Part shown: piece by piece, positions 52,086-63,158 of the stretch | Layout of the letters: each line of letters starts with the position of its first letter | Position numbering within the stretch: position 1 is the first letter of the stretch | Origin: Astropecten irregularis | Taxonomy: Eukaryota; Echinodermata; Asteroidea; Paxillosida; Astropectinidae | Length of the DNA: 64,000 nt | Direction of reading: 5' to 3' | Assembly: GCA_963971285.1 (NCBI GenBank) | Contig: OZ020254.1 | Span: 4,092,001-4,156,000 of the forward strand | The notes under the pieces: generated by a model | Databases searched by the model: none | Told to the model about the DNA's origin: nothing | What the model saw: only the letters and a program-made list of their open reading frames with translations | Program-made: the position numbers and the translations under genes

Positions 52086-55000
52086 TTAGTATTTCTCTGA
52101 CATCATGAGCACAGCCAGTGCAGACCATCCAGTGAATGGATGCGTCCCCTGACCCTTCCCTGTGATGTCGTTATAATTCTCCCAGATGTAACCGGACCGT
52201 TCATACTCTTTGAGAATGTTACTGACAAGGTTTTGTCTGAGTTCCGTGTAAAGTGCCTTGGCGGTTTCCTGATAGGGGCCCGGTTTATTGGAGTAATGGT
52301 GCAACGAACGAACAGCAAGATAGTTCATGTTGATCCAGATGGCTCCCCTCCAATAAGGTGGATCGTGTTCCGTGTTGTACTTCATGTAGACTGGGTCCGA
52401 TTTGGAGAGGGAGCGTAGACCGTACTTGGTCCACAGGAGCTTTCGGTCTTTAAGATCGGCTAACACCTTCCCGAGTTTGTTGGACTCTGGTTCGAGGATC
52501 TGAAGCAGGAAGGGGAAGAGACTGACGTAGCCGAAGGTGTTGACGTACTGCTCTGTAGGGTCACTTTTATCTTTGATGACGCGGACCATCGGTGGTTTGG
52601 GAGGAGGTGGAGGTCTTTTCTGTCCCGGTTTGAGTTGAGGAGGGGGTGGCAAGGTGGGCCTCTTCAACATGACGGCAGAGGAGTGACTGCCAAAGTCGCT
52701 GTACATTTTACCTTTCCCGGACCAGTGAAGCTTATCCAGTAGTTTATTGTTGGTAAGGAGCTGATGCGTTGCTTCGTATTCTTTGGAGGGGACTTTGATT
52801 GCACGAGCGATGTCTACCATGACGCCAGATGCAAGAGCCATCCAGCATCTGAGATCAACGTGAAATTCGGCATCGGTAGGATGCGACGCCCGCGGGTAGT
52901 CATCCAGTCCTGAGGTCAGCGTCTTAGGGTTGAGTTCTTTGTCGGTTGTTGCATCTCGACCTCTCCACCGATACGTTGATGACTTTGGCCCTGCCTGGGT
53001 GGAGTTAAACCAACGGTACCAGGCTTCAAGTCTCGGAAACACGTGCTCCAAGTACTCTAAGAAGTCGGTATTCTTGCTGGATGCTGTATCTCTTAAGATG
53101 GACTGCAGGGGCAGGAACAGAGTCGGAGGGTTGGCATTTTCGTTGTTCTGGACGACAAACTCCGCCGGCACTTTGCTGCGGGCTTCGCTGCCCAGGATCT
53201 GCTCCCGGGGAATCCAGCCTTCCACATTCATGAGGTCCAGCCAATGGCCAATGATTTCCTTGCTCAACGCCGGGTCCCATTTGCTGATGAGGAGGTTGTG
53301 AAATCCTTCGTCCCACAGGAACCCTCGCGGGAAGAAGGACCGTGACGGAACCGCAGTCAGCAAAGGAGCCTCCCAGTACGGAACAGGCTCTGGTGTGTGT
53401 TTGGACCGAACGGCCGACTTCCCATAGAAGTATCCTATCCCACCAAGCATGTTACTCAGAGCTGCCTTGGCAATATCAATCTCTCTCTTCTTGTACCCTT
53501 TCACTTTCAGACCGAATGTTCTCTCGAATGTCGAACTGAAAGCATCCTTGTGCTTCTGCAGTTGCTTGGTGAATACCTCCCCGGAAAGGGGCTCTACGCG
53601 ACTCGCCTGGCTCCGCGACTCGAAAACCACTTCCATCTGGAACGGAAGTGACACAGTCACCTGATGGGCCATGAAGTTGGCCTTGTAATCGGTAATCCCT
53701 CTCTGAGTCAGGATGTCCCCAGCGAGACCGGCCATGAATTTGTTTGAAGCGTACGGATACCGTTTAAGACTCTGCATGATGACCTCCTTGCTGAGATGGA
53801 TGCTTGGGCTGTAGGTGCTGACGAAGTGGAACTTCTGGGCACCGGTTGCCGGGGGGAACCTGATGGAGAAACCGCCAAGTTCCTCTGTGGAGCCACGGAT
53901 TTCTAGAAGCTGGTTGCCCTTGACGACGGGCTGCAGAATGCCATTTTCCTGATCGAGTGCTGCGTAGAAGATGAAACTTACAATGGTCTGGTTTGAAGCT
54001 TTGTTCTGTTGGATAAAAATAGAATAAATTCAAGTTTGTTTAATTGAAATGAAAAAAAAATTAACACACGAACAATCTAATTATTTCAAATCTTTTCAGA
54101 ACTCTCAAGCTGGTGAATATCACCTCAGTCCTTTGACCTACATGGGCTTTCCCAATAAACCTTAAATTTTCATCGAAACATAGCTATGGAGCAAACAGAT
54201 GCATACATATTCCATACAGAGTGAGTCAAAAAGAACTTGACCAGGATTGGTGATGTTTTCCAAAAGAAACGAATGACACTCAAAAGTTCAGTAAAGCATA
54301 TATTTAACAAGCACTCTCTCCTGCTTATTAGGAAAAAGAATGAAACAAATTGATCATTCCTAAGAGAACTTATGTCTATTTTAATGAAGGCACTCATTTT
54401 GCAAGCTATCCATAGAATGCTAATGCTTGACTGAATCTAAACATCTGAAGGGTATTAAAGAGTCATAGCTACGTACACAGCTAAAATAAGTACTTTACAT
54501 CAATTGGTTTTGTCAAGTATTCCATGGACAGCTTGCAAAATGAGTATCTTCATTGAAATATACATAAGTCCTCTAAGGAATGATCAATTTGTTTCATTCT
54601 TTTTTCTAATAAGCAGGAGAGAATGCCTGTTGAAATACATGCTTTACTGATCTGTTTCTTTGACAAACATCACCGATCCTGCCCTGGTCAAGTTCTTTTT
54701 GACTCGCCCTGTAAAAAAAAGAAGAAGAATTTGCAAAAAAGGGTGAGAAAAGTGGTTTTCTTTTTCAAATGTAAAATGAAGATTCTTGGAGTTAGGAGGG
54801 CCTGAAAATATGCCGACCCCCCCCCCCCCCCCCCCAACTCCAAGCATTTTATATATTTCGGGTCATAATTTTGATCGATGAGCAGATTTCAGCAGTTCAT
54901 TACTTGTATTGGTAAAATAAAGATGAAGTGTTTCAAATGCAAATTGAAGGAACTGAGAACTTTTGAGAAGTAGAGGATGGCTGGTAATTGAGGTCAGGAG

Positions 55001-58000
55001 GATATGGTGAATGGCTTACCCTCGGCTTGCCGGTGATTCGGGCCGTCCAGTCGCCCCCATGACTCCCACCGGGACGTTTCACAAACTCCGTTGTCAAGGT
55101 CAGATTCTTGTCCACGATCTCCTGCACTCCAAAGTTGACTCCGTCATGCTGGAGCCAGCCGTATCTACAGGAACAAACAAATTGTATTCGCGGATCGGTC
55201 AATTTCATGATCTTATAAATCCAACTCAAGTTCAGTTTCTGTATGTTTAGACCAAATTATACTCAAGATAATTATCCATCTCATATGCAGTTTTTAATCT
55301 ATGGTCTCTTTTCTGGGGCCAATTTCATAGAGCTGCTTAAGCACCAAAATGTGCTTATTAAGCACCAAAAACCTTGGTAAATAAAATCGGTATTCCACCT
55401 AATTGTTGTGCTTAAGCAGCTCTATGAAATTCACCACAGGCCAAAGTAGAAGAAATGCCAGAGTGATTTTGAAATTTGAAGATTGGATAAGGTTTGTGGT
55501 ACCACCATGTTTTGGTTTCTTGTGAGTGTGTTGCAGTTTTGAGAAGAAAGAGGTTTCACTCGACGTTTCGAACAGTGTGCTCTGTTTGTCTTCAAAACAG
55601 AGACACCTGCTAAGGGTACATGCATACTGAAGGGTATACTGCTACTGCTCCTGCAACTTGGACCTACTTTAAGTTTTGAAATATAAAATTATCATCAATT
55701 CCTTGGGTTGGTGCAGCGCTGTAAAAAGTTTGTTTACAGGGTTTTTCAGACAGCAAATTCATTGCCAACCATTTTCAAGATGATGGGCCCCAGTGACTAA
55801 TGACTTGGAAATGGAAATGCATGCCAGTCCAACCCAAGCCACATTTTCCATGGCTTGGATGATTTGAGTTATTTGCCACTAATTAGTAGCAAACAGCTCA
55901 AATTGGACCAAAGGTGACAGGTTCAAATCCCATTTCAGCAAAGTTCACCATCAACTGAAGATTATGTTGAAAGCTGCTGTGATAATCACCTTGCCATCTG
56001 GTCTCCTTGCTCACAGGTGTGGCGGACTGGCAGCTGCCTGTCTCTAGAAAACTGGGTAAACCACATCAAACCAGTCACCAAGGGATGAGGGCTTCTCGTC
56101 TTCAATCCTGTAAACAAACAAACAAACAAAACAAACAAAACAAACAATGTTGAATAGTGTCATCTCATTTGGCCAGTTTGGTATTTAAGTTGTATATGGT
56201 ACAATGACAAGGGTCATAAGGTCGAGGTATATCGCAAATAGCAACTGCTAGGAATTCTGGGATGCACAAGGGTCGAAACTCAAAAGGATGCCACCACCTG
56301 CAGTACTTTTGGAAACTCTGAGCAAAATTCTTTTTAAGTCATTGAAAAGTGAACAAAGAAAAATTGACTGGAGCGGGATTTGAACCGGCGACCTCCTGAA
56401 TACCGTACAGGCGCTCTACCAACTGAGCCATCCAGCCCTATGTTGGTGGTGACCCCCAATAGTCAACTATCTTTGTTCGTTTGGCAGTCAGAAGCCATGA
56501 AACCACGCACACACCGCCACACCCCAGGGATCGTTTCAATGATACACGCAACAATGCTGCAACCTGGGAACGGCACATGGGGGATCACTCAAAGAGGATA
56601 CGGCTTTTTAATTAATATATTCGTGAAATAACCACAAGGGAAACTGACTGAGTTATTTTAAGTCCGGCGACCTCCTGAATACCGTACAGGCGCTCTACCA
56701 ACTGAGCCAGGTTCGCCGGTTCGAATCCCGCTCCAGTCAATTTTTCTTTGTTCACTTTTCAATGACTTAAAATAACTCAGTCAGTTTCCCTTGTGGTTAT
56801 TTCACGAATATATTAATTAAAAAGCCGTATCCTCTTTGAGTGATCCCCCATGTGCCGTTCCCAGGTTGCAGCATTGTTGCGTGTATCATTTAAACGATCC
56901 CTGGGGTGTGGCGGTGTGTGCGTGGTTTCATGGCTTCTGACTGCCAAACAAACAAAGATAGTTGACTATTGGGGTCACCACCAACATAGGGCTGGATGGC
57001 TCAGTTGGTAGAGCGCCTGTACGGTATTCAGGAGGTCGCCGGTTCGAATCCCGCTCCAGTCAATTTTTCTTTGTTCACTTTTCAATGACTTAAAATAACT
57101 CAGTCAGTTTCCCTTGTGGTTATTTCACAAAATTCTTTTTGTTTACTGTGTTCCTGAACTTGCAGAATTTTGCAATTTGTCCCAGATGTATCCCACAATG
57201 CTTTGCGGAAGCAGTGGGAGCAGTAGAAGCAAAACAAGTTGCTTTCCTTTCCTATAACTTTATTTATTATGGTTTTAGAAACCACTTGCCCTTTCCTTTA
57301 TAGTTTTAGAAACCACTTGTCGAATTGTCCACAATTAACAAAATGTTACAATGAAACACATCATTGACAATATCAAACACATCATTTCATATAAATACAA
57401 AATGCACCTAAACATTCACTTCACCGAGCCCCTACCGAAATACACTCCAGGCCGGTACGTTCCCCAGAATCTCTCCGGTGACTTCGCGGCAGTGCTAGCA
57501 TCCTCCCCGATCACCAACGGCGCATCCAGCTTGGTGGACACCCTCTTGGTCAGGTAATCTTTATACAACAGGTAGCCGATGGGTACAAAGCTGAGGAACA
57601 CGAGGAAGGCAAACGTCTTCAGGCCGAAGGGAAGCGATCGTTTCGGTTTTCGGATGTCCCCAGCACCGCCACGTGTTCCGTTCTTCTTGAAATCGGTATT
57701 GCTGTTGTTGTCGCCATCGCTGTTGCCGTTCTTGCTGCTGCCGCTGTCCGTTGAGCTGTTTCTCTTCGCTTTCGGACCTCTCTGTCGAGCGGTGGAATTC
57801 TTGGCCATATCGTCGAGTAGGGGGAAGGGGGCAGATGACCCCTCTAAATCTTCTCCGTTGCTCGGGGTTCCTCCTAACTCTCCATCCTCATCGGGGGATG
57901 AATTACCCGGATCATCGGCGGGTTGTACGTTGCGATCGCCGGTAGGTTCAGAGTCGTAGCGATCGGTGGCCGTGGATGATGGTGATGCGTTGTTGCCGTC

Positions 58001-58141
58001 GTATTCGTCGGCGGAGTACGACGAGCGTGACCTTTCGAGGTCACTTTCACCTGCGCTGCCGACGTCATCGTTATCCTCATCTGTTGATTGGTTAATCTTT
58101 GCTGGAGAAGAGCTGTCGCGTTCATTCATTAAGTTCGCCAT
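52086..58141 (-). CDS. MOGS: Mannosyl-oligosaccharide glucosidase (ER glucosidase I)
   Basis: A GH63 type II membrane enzyme of the ER that removes the outermost alpha-1,2-glucose from Glc3Man9GlcNAc2, the first trimming step of N-glycans. Exons in transcript order are 58141-57436, 56107-55990, 55164-55020 and 54005-52086; 2,889 nt give 962 aa. Residues 1-170 are a cytosolic tail rich in Ser, Asp, Asn and Gly, ending in RKPKR. A membrane segment ([17 protein letters not shown]) covers about 177-193. The luminal GH63 N-domain starts at [12 protein letters not shown]. The catalytic (alpha/alpha)6 domain contains [28 protein letters not shown] (about 690, holding the likely acid), [12 protein letters not shown] and WENYND..HPFTGW (about 930-948, holding the likely base). 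It is longer than human (837 aa) because of the tail and a proline-rich insert near 770-797. Most of the enzyme is in one 1.9-kb last exon. The start is the first ATG (ATCATGG). Confidence 0.96.
54217..54711. mobile_element. TA-flanked foldback element (Tc1/mariner-like), MOGS intron 3
   Basis: 495 bp with arms of about 190 bp that begin CAGRGYGAGTCAAAAAGAAC and are bordered by TA on both sides, as Tc1/mariner elements leave. The arms pair through GGTGATGTTT, GTAAAGCAT, TCTCCTGCTTATTAG and AACAAATTGATCATTCCT. No transposase frame. Confidence 0.8.
54817..54835 (-). repeat. C19 run (G-run in MOGS pre-mRNA)
   Basis: An uninterrupted run of C on the plus strand, so the MOGS intron 3 transcript has about 19 G in a row. 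Confidence 0.9.
55315..55438. mobile_element. MITE-A short form, MOGS intron 2
   Basis: GGGGCCAATTTCATAGAGCT and AGCAGCTCTATGAAATTCAC as arms, with CTTAAGCACCAAAA and CACCAAAAACCTTGGTAA inside. It is an internally deleted version of the 32033 type. Confidence 0.75.
55545..55606 (-). ncRNA. Possible decayed hammerhead-ribozyme motif
   Basis: On the minus strand (MOGS sense, intron 2): GAAGACAAACAGAGC, a loop, CTGTTCGAAACGTCGAG. CGAAAC-GTC has the layout seen at 9153-9213. The CTGATGA half is not conserved. Probably an inactive remnant of a Penelope-like terminus. Confidence 0.35.
56336..57127. mobile_element. Palindromic SINE-1 pair inserted as one unit, MOGS intron 1
   Basis: Arms 56336-56660 (minus) and 56768-57091 (plus) are nearly identical over 324 bp; by eye I see only a handful of differences. 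Each carries a complete tRNA-like head (GGCTCAGTTGGTAGAGCG; GGTTCGAATCC or GGTTCAAATCC). The spacer holds a third, partial tRNA-like piece in mixed orientation. The whole is flanked by CAAAATTCTTTTT at 56323-56335 and 57128-57140, so it entered in a single event. Confidence 0.85.
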
Positions 58142-58714
58142 GATGTAGTGTACAGTGAAAACCTAGTAGTCTGGTTCCTTGCCCAAAGATTCCCTGATGG
58201 CTCTTGTAACAGACAACAATCGGAGATTCTTGGTCTGGGAACCAGTCTACATGTACAGCTGTACACGCATGAGTAGGCCTGGGCGATTAGTGCTTTTCAC
58301 TAATCGATTAATCGCGGAGGAAATAATCGCGATTAATCGATTAATCGCGATTACCCGGAAGTGACTATACAAGCAGCATGTACCTTGTTTTCATCATAGC
58401 GGCACTGCAGTAAACTGCACTAGCGTAATGCATTGATTCTTACAAGTTTCAACAGCGATCAGTTCCGATTTCTGAGGCATTGAGCAATGTCATTTTTGTT
58501 CTGATAAGGTATAATGCAAAATTCGTGAAGCTAATATCGTCCATAATTACTACCTTCAGTAAAGTAGGGTAATTTTGCGGAGTGTTGGCCGACAAGGCAT
58601 GCAGTTACTGCCTCACGTACGTACACACAGACGTGGTCCCATATATACATGCATGTACAAGTCAACGATAGTACACGATGACACATTATGTACACCCCAT
58701 GTAGGCTGAACAGT

Positions 58715-58850
58715 GAACACGATTATTATACAGTTCACGATTACTGAACAGTGAACACGATTATTCCACAGCTCACGATTACTAAACACATCGCGATTAT
58801 TTTACATTTCACGATTACTCCACATGCTCACTTCACGATTATCAAACGAT
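58715..58850. repeat. Subterminal CACGATTA repeats in the hAT element
   Basis: About eight copies of CACGATTA(T/C) or close variants, in tight spacing. hAT transposases bind subterminal repeats, so these may be binding sites; that role is inferred. Confidence 0.6.
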
Positions 58851-58915
58851 ACGATACAGCTAGTAGTCCAGTACAGTAATCGTATAATCGAGTAGCGTCT
58901 GTACTCGAGAAGTAA

Positions 58916-59630
58916 TGCCCCGGTCACAACCGGGTGCGGTGGACGTACGAAAAAAAAACTCAGGGTCAAACGCAGGGGACAGCGATTGTTGAATGACGTA
59001 CGATATTCTCATCAGTGGTCACATTTCCGATTGTGTGTAGCGTCATATGAGTCTGCCCGCGGTTGACCGGGGAGGTGTCACGCGGCCTCACTTGCAGGTA
59101 ACGTGCGGATCATGTGCATATAACGTGCATATAACGTGCATATCACGTGCGAAAAACCGTGAGATCATGCGACTGCCCGTCCGGCTATGCGATTGGTCGT
59201 ACGGACTATAAGTTTGTCGCACATGTGATGCACGTTTTATGCACGTGTTCCGCACGTTTAATGCACGTGACACTTGCGCTGTGTCGCACAGGCAAACGTA
59301 CGATGGAATCAAATTGTCAATCGCAAGTACGACTGAGTTATAGGTACGTTATTCGCACGTTTAATACGTTATTCGCACGTTTGACTGAAGGGTCATGTAC
59401 GTCTGCCTTGCGGTGGTATGCGGTTTGTATGCGTCCAGAAAATCTCAAACGAATCGCTTGCAAAAATTGAGCACGTTCAATTCCCCTCTGCGGCTTGTTA
59501 GCGATTAGATTTCCCGCACGGACCATTGCGAATATCGTGAGGGCCCCTTGCATAGAATGCACGTTTGTATGCGAATTTGATCGCCTGAAAGTGCCCGTAG
59601 ACTGCACGCAACCCGGTTGTGACCGGGGCA
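58916..59630. mobile_element. Nested element with 20-bp perfect ends and TAA duplication
   Basis: The ends TGCCCCGGTCACAACCGGGT are perfect inverted repeats, flanked by TAA at 58913-58915 and 59631-59633. A 3-bp TWA-type duplication fits PIF/Harbinger. 715 bp, non-coding, and CpG-rich with many ACGTGC/GCACGT motifs, unlike the host hAT. Confidence 0.8.
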
Positions 59631-61097
59631 TAATTGAATGCCATCGCGCCATGCGCCAAGCCTCGCTGGCCGGCCATGGTAGCCGAATCCATTGTAAACA
59701 CGTGGACCTAAGAAGTTGAGAAAAACTTCGTTGTCAGCTGTCAGGCTTGAATAAAAATTCACCCCGACACGTTTAAACTGTATGTATCCAATAACTCATG
59801 TGTGCGACAAGTCCCGACAACCTTTCGTTTTATTTTACTAAGTGAGATAAATAGTATTTATTGAAAATACAACATATAAACTAAATGTACCTCAATAAAC
59901 AGCGAAATGGTATAGCCCTCATTCATGCCTCATCCACGTTGACCATATAAGGCAGTATTATAAGAAGGGCTACTGGCCAATTACAGTGTAATCTCAAAAT
60001 GTTGTCATGGTGCTGTCACAATTGGGCGGGCATCCGGTGCACGTGCAGCAGGCAGACTTGATATCAAGTCGGTAATTTTATCGCTACACCAGGGGTACGG
60101 TGTGCGTGTTCACATTACACTGTGTACGTCCTGCATAATGTCCAACATGCGGGGACGCGACCGCGGTACATACACCCTCGACCCCTATTGAATCAAGATT
60201 ACGTTGCCTCACTATACGAACGATGCATGATATTGACGGACGGATGGACAAAACACGAATGTCTAACGACTTGTCATCAAGTCTATGCAGCTGCTCCATG
60301 CAACACACACGGCATGGCTATTGATCGACTGAGAATAGTCGTAACTCATGGAATTAGTCGCAACTCGAAGGCACTAATCGCGCTGGCACGATTAATCGAG
60401 TAGTTCAGAATTTACTAATCGAGTAATCGACACAGGAATGTAATCGCGATTAATCGATTAATCGAGTAAATCGCCCAGGCCTACGCATGACAATGTGCAA
60501 CGTGTACTTGTATTTTTATGGAAAGCAGCTTGCATCAGAAATTAGTGCCATATTTTCAATAGCCATTTCGTTTAAATTTGATGCTGTTAGCAAACAATTC
60601 CTTTGCGCTTTATCTTTTATATCAGATTAAATGTCCATGTAAAGCCATCATTTGTTCATAAAGGACAAATGTTGCTATGCAATATTTATATTTGTAAAGA
60701 TATAATGTCTTTTACAAAACACCGTCGAATAAAACTTCGCGACAGGAAAATATAGAGGGCGCACTTCCTGTACAAAAGTCCAAAAAGTCCGTGTCAAGTC
60801 AAAAATACCAGTGAAGTTGACATAATGAACCTTTGGTATGTTGATAACAGTAAGTTGAAACTGTATGCATTCACAATAATCACTCAGAAATAGGTCGGCC
60901 TGCGTGTTTTGAATGTTGTTTTATGCTTTGCAGCCTTTGCTGTCATTGACCTCTAGGCCCTCGACTGTACTGGTGTAGCTAATACAATAGGTGGCGCTAT
61001 TTAAAGAGTCCACTTGTTTCAATTCCAGAGATCAATGTTGCGATTTACTTTGCTGTGTCCTAACTGAATTGATGGCTTGAGATACACTGCACATGTC

Positions 61098-61223
61098 GAA
61101 GCTGGAGCATTTCTTCGGCCCAATGAGGCCCAATCCCTTCGTTTGGTTTTGTGGGCCTCAAATGGCGTACGGTGGAGAAACAAGTTCGAGGCCTAGCCTC
61201 AAGCCTGGTTTCGTAAATGCCCT
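61098..61223. mobile_element. Family-D MITE fragment
   Basis: TTGTGGGCCTCAAATGGCG, GAGGCCTAGCCTCAAGCCTG and the end GGTTTCGTAAATGCCCT, the right half of the family. Confidence 0.65.
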
Positions 61224-61299
61224 AAGCTTGTTTTACAACATGAGCAATTGAGCATGAACAGCCAAATGTTTTAAACACCAAAATGCTGCATTCATTAAA

Positions 61300-61455
61300 A
61301 ATCGTGGGCGTTTTCGCTGTTTTCTCAAAAAGTCGGCACCGTATGGGACCGGGACTGAATTTTAAAGACGACAGTAACTGTATCCGATATTTTTTTGGTC
61401 ATGAATCTGCATTTGTGACAAACAAATACTTGAGTATGATGATGACCTTTAAAAA
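61300..61455 (-). mobile_element. Family-B MITE fragment, reordered
   Basis: TTTTCTCAAAAAGTCGGCAC, GTATGGGACCGGGACTGAA and TCATGAATCTGCATTTGTGA match the middle and left part of 1399-1763 in reverse. Confidence 0.55.
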
Positions 61456-62818
61456 GAGAGAGTTTACATGGAGAACTATTAGGTCAAAAGTTTGATTCCC
61501 AATCACTATAACAGTTTTCAAATGAGATATGTCTGACCACCAAATCTGACCAACCAAATTATTCATAAGACTGCCGGTATGACTGTGTACTATATCCGTA
61601 TATATTATTTGTATCGATATTTTTTCTTCGTAACCCGGTAGAAATACTAATTAATAATCGATCATTTGAATTTTTGTGTAGGCCTAAACCTTCACGGACT
61701 GGTGTCAAAAACGTAGCTTGCAATGATGTGTGTGATATTTATGATGTGTTTTGTATGGGGGACTAATTAAGCTTGAAAAAAAAGGTGACTAAATGTTATC
61801 CACATGCACCTGAGTATCAGTACCTGAGATCTCCCCCTCAGAAAAACAATTTTTTTTTAGAAAATCATTTACTAAATCAATTCTGTGATTTTAACGAGAC
61901 AAACAACATTCGGTTAATAGTTAATACAACACCCTGTGGGCCTACATGTGTGAGCACGCATTATTTAAATGTGTCGTATTACAATTTATAATCTAAACTC
62001 TGTCATTATCAAGCAAAATTATCGTGTTGAACTGACTAATTTCCCCCGATAAAATACACTAGTATTTCAGGTTCACAACTTTTGTTAAACACAATGATAT
62101 GTGAAAATGAATCCGTATATAGGCATGGGCAAACTGCCCACTGACATCCAGGAGACCAACACGACCACAGCAAGACTTTTCGGCGCCAAATTATTTTGAT
62201 TTGATCGATCGGTGCTACTCAAAGTCCCACTGAGAGTTCAATGCGAAGGACCCTAAAGCTAGAATTTGTAGAAACACATGGCTGATTACATGTATTAGCG
62301 CACACAGTTAGCTTATGCACTTGCATGGTCCACAGTGATTGGCTAATTTCAGTTTCCAAATTGGCCAATCCCTGACGTTGTCGGTAATGTACTTTCCCTG
62401 CCATAAGGAGAAAGCGCCCTCTTGTATTTAAAAATAGGAAATAAAACCCGAAAACTAAAAACCAGTTCATTATTCGAAGTCGTGTCAATTTATCAAGCAT
62501 TTATATAGTATGCCGAAGGAGGAAAAATAATTTATAGCCCTTAACGTTTACAAAAACGGTCGATTTGTACACGGCCATAATTTTTTACTGACCACTCGAC
62601 AATGATGTAATCATTAAACGGCCTACGTCATCATGGACTGACCAACGCCCAATCACCGGTGAGGTCGTGTTCGTGCAGCCCATGTATCAGCCTGCATCCC
62701 CTAAGACCCAAACTATCATTATATGGTGTAATCTGAAATGAATTTGTTTTAATGTAGGTATATATCGGTAAAAAATAAGAGGACCATGCCAAAATACATA
62801 GGCCAACAGTAGGGGGGC

Positions 62819-63158
62819 CTACAGGATTGGTAACATACCCAAACAGAAGTGTTCACAGATTTACGTATGACTTTCAGGATACGAAGATGGTGCTGGTAGA
62901 AACATACCGTTAAACAATTTTCGCCTAAATGGTGTATTTATCCAGAAAAACAAATAACAGTTTTGATCTCAGGGTATTAGATCAAAACCATTCTTTTGTG
63001 TTTAAAAATTGAGCTGGGTTTTCGGTTTTTTTTTCTCGTGGCTCAGATGTCCGATTGAGCTCAAAATTTCACAGGTTTTAGTTTCATGTACATTGATCAG
63101 ACAAAGTGTGTGAGTGCTGTTCTGCGACCTTTACTATACTCATGCATTATACCTTTAA
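62819..63158. mobile_element. Family-B MITE, long form
   Basis: GGATTGGTAACATACCCAAA, CATACCGTTAAAC, GGTGTATTTATCCAGAAAAA and the end GCATTATACCTTTAA. The left TTAA end is missing. Confidence 0.6.

Larger units (their letters stand above)
58274..60483. mobile_element. Non-autonomous hAT-type element with nested insertion
   Basis: Inverted ends TAGGCCTGGGCGATT at both borders, then AATCGATTAATCGCG blocks. The 8-bp target duplication is CGCATGAG (58266-58273) / CGCATGAC (60484-60491), 7 of 8 identical, the length typical of hAT. 2,210 bp including the nested element. No transposase frame seen. Confidence 0.85.

Noticed and set aside
56950-57070. Functional tRNA genes suggested by A and B boxes
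   Set aside because: The tRNA-like parts are embedded in dispersed repeats with shared tails, and several copies are degraded. They are SINE heads.
59147-59719. Coding frames inside the nested element
   Set aside because: No protein similarity seen; the GC-rich interior has few stops by composition. The element has the form of a non-autonomous MITE.
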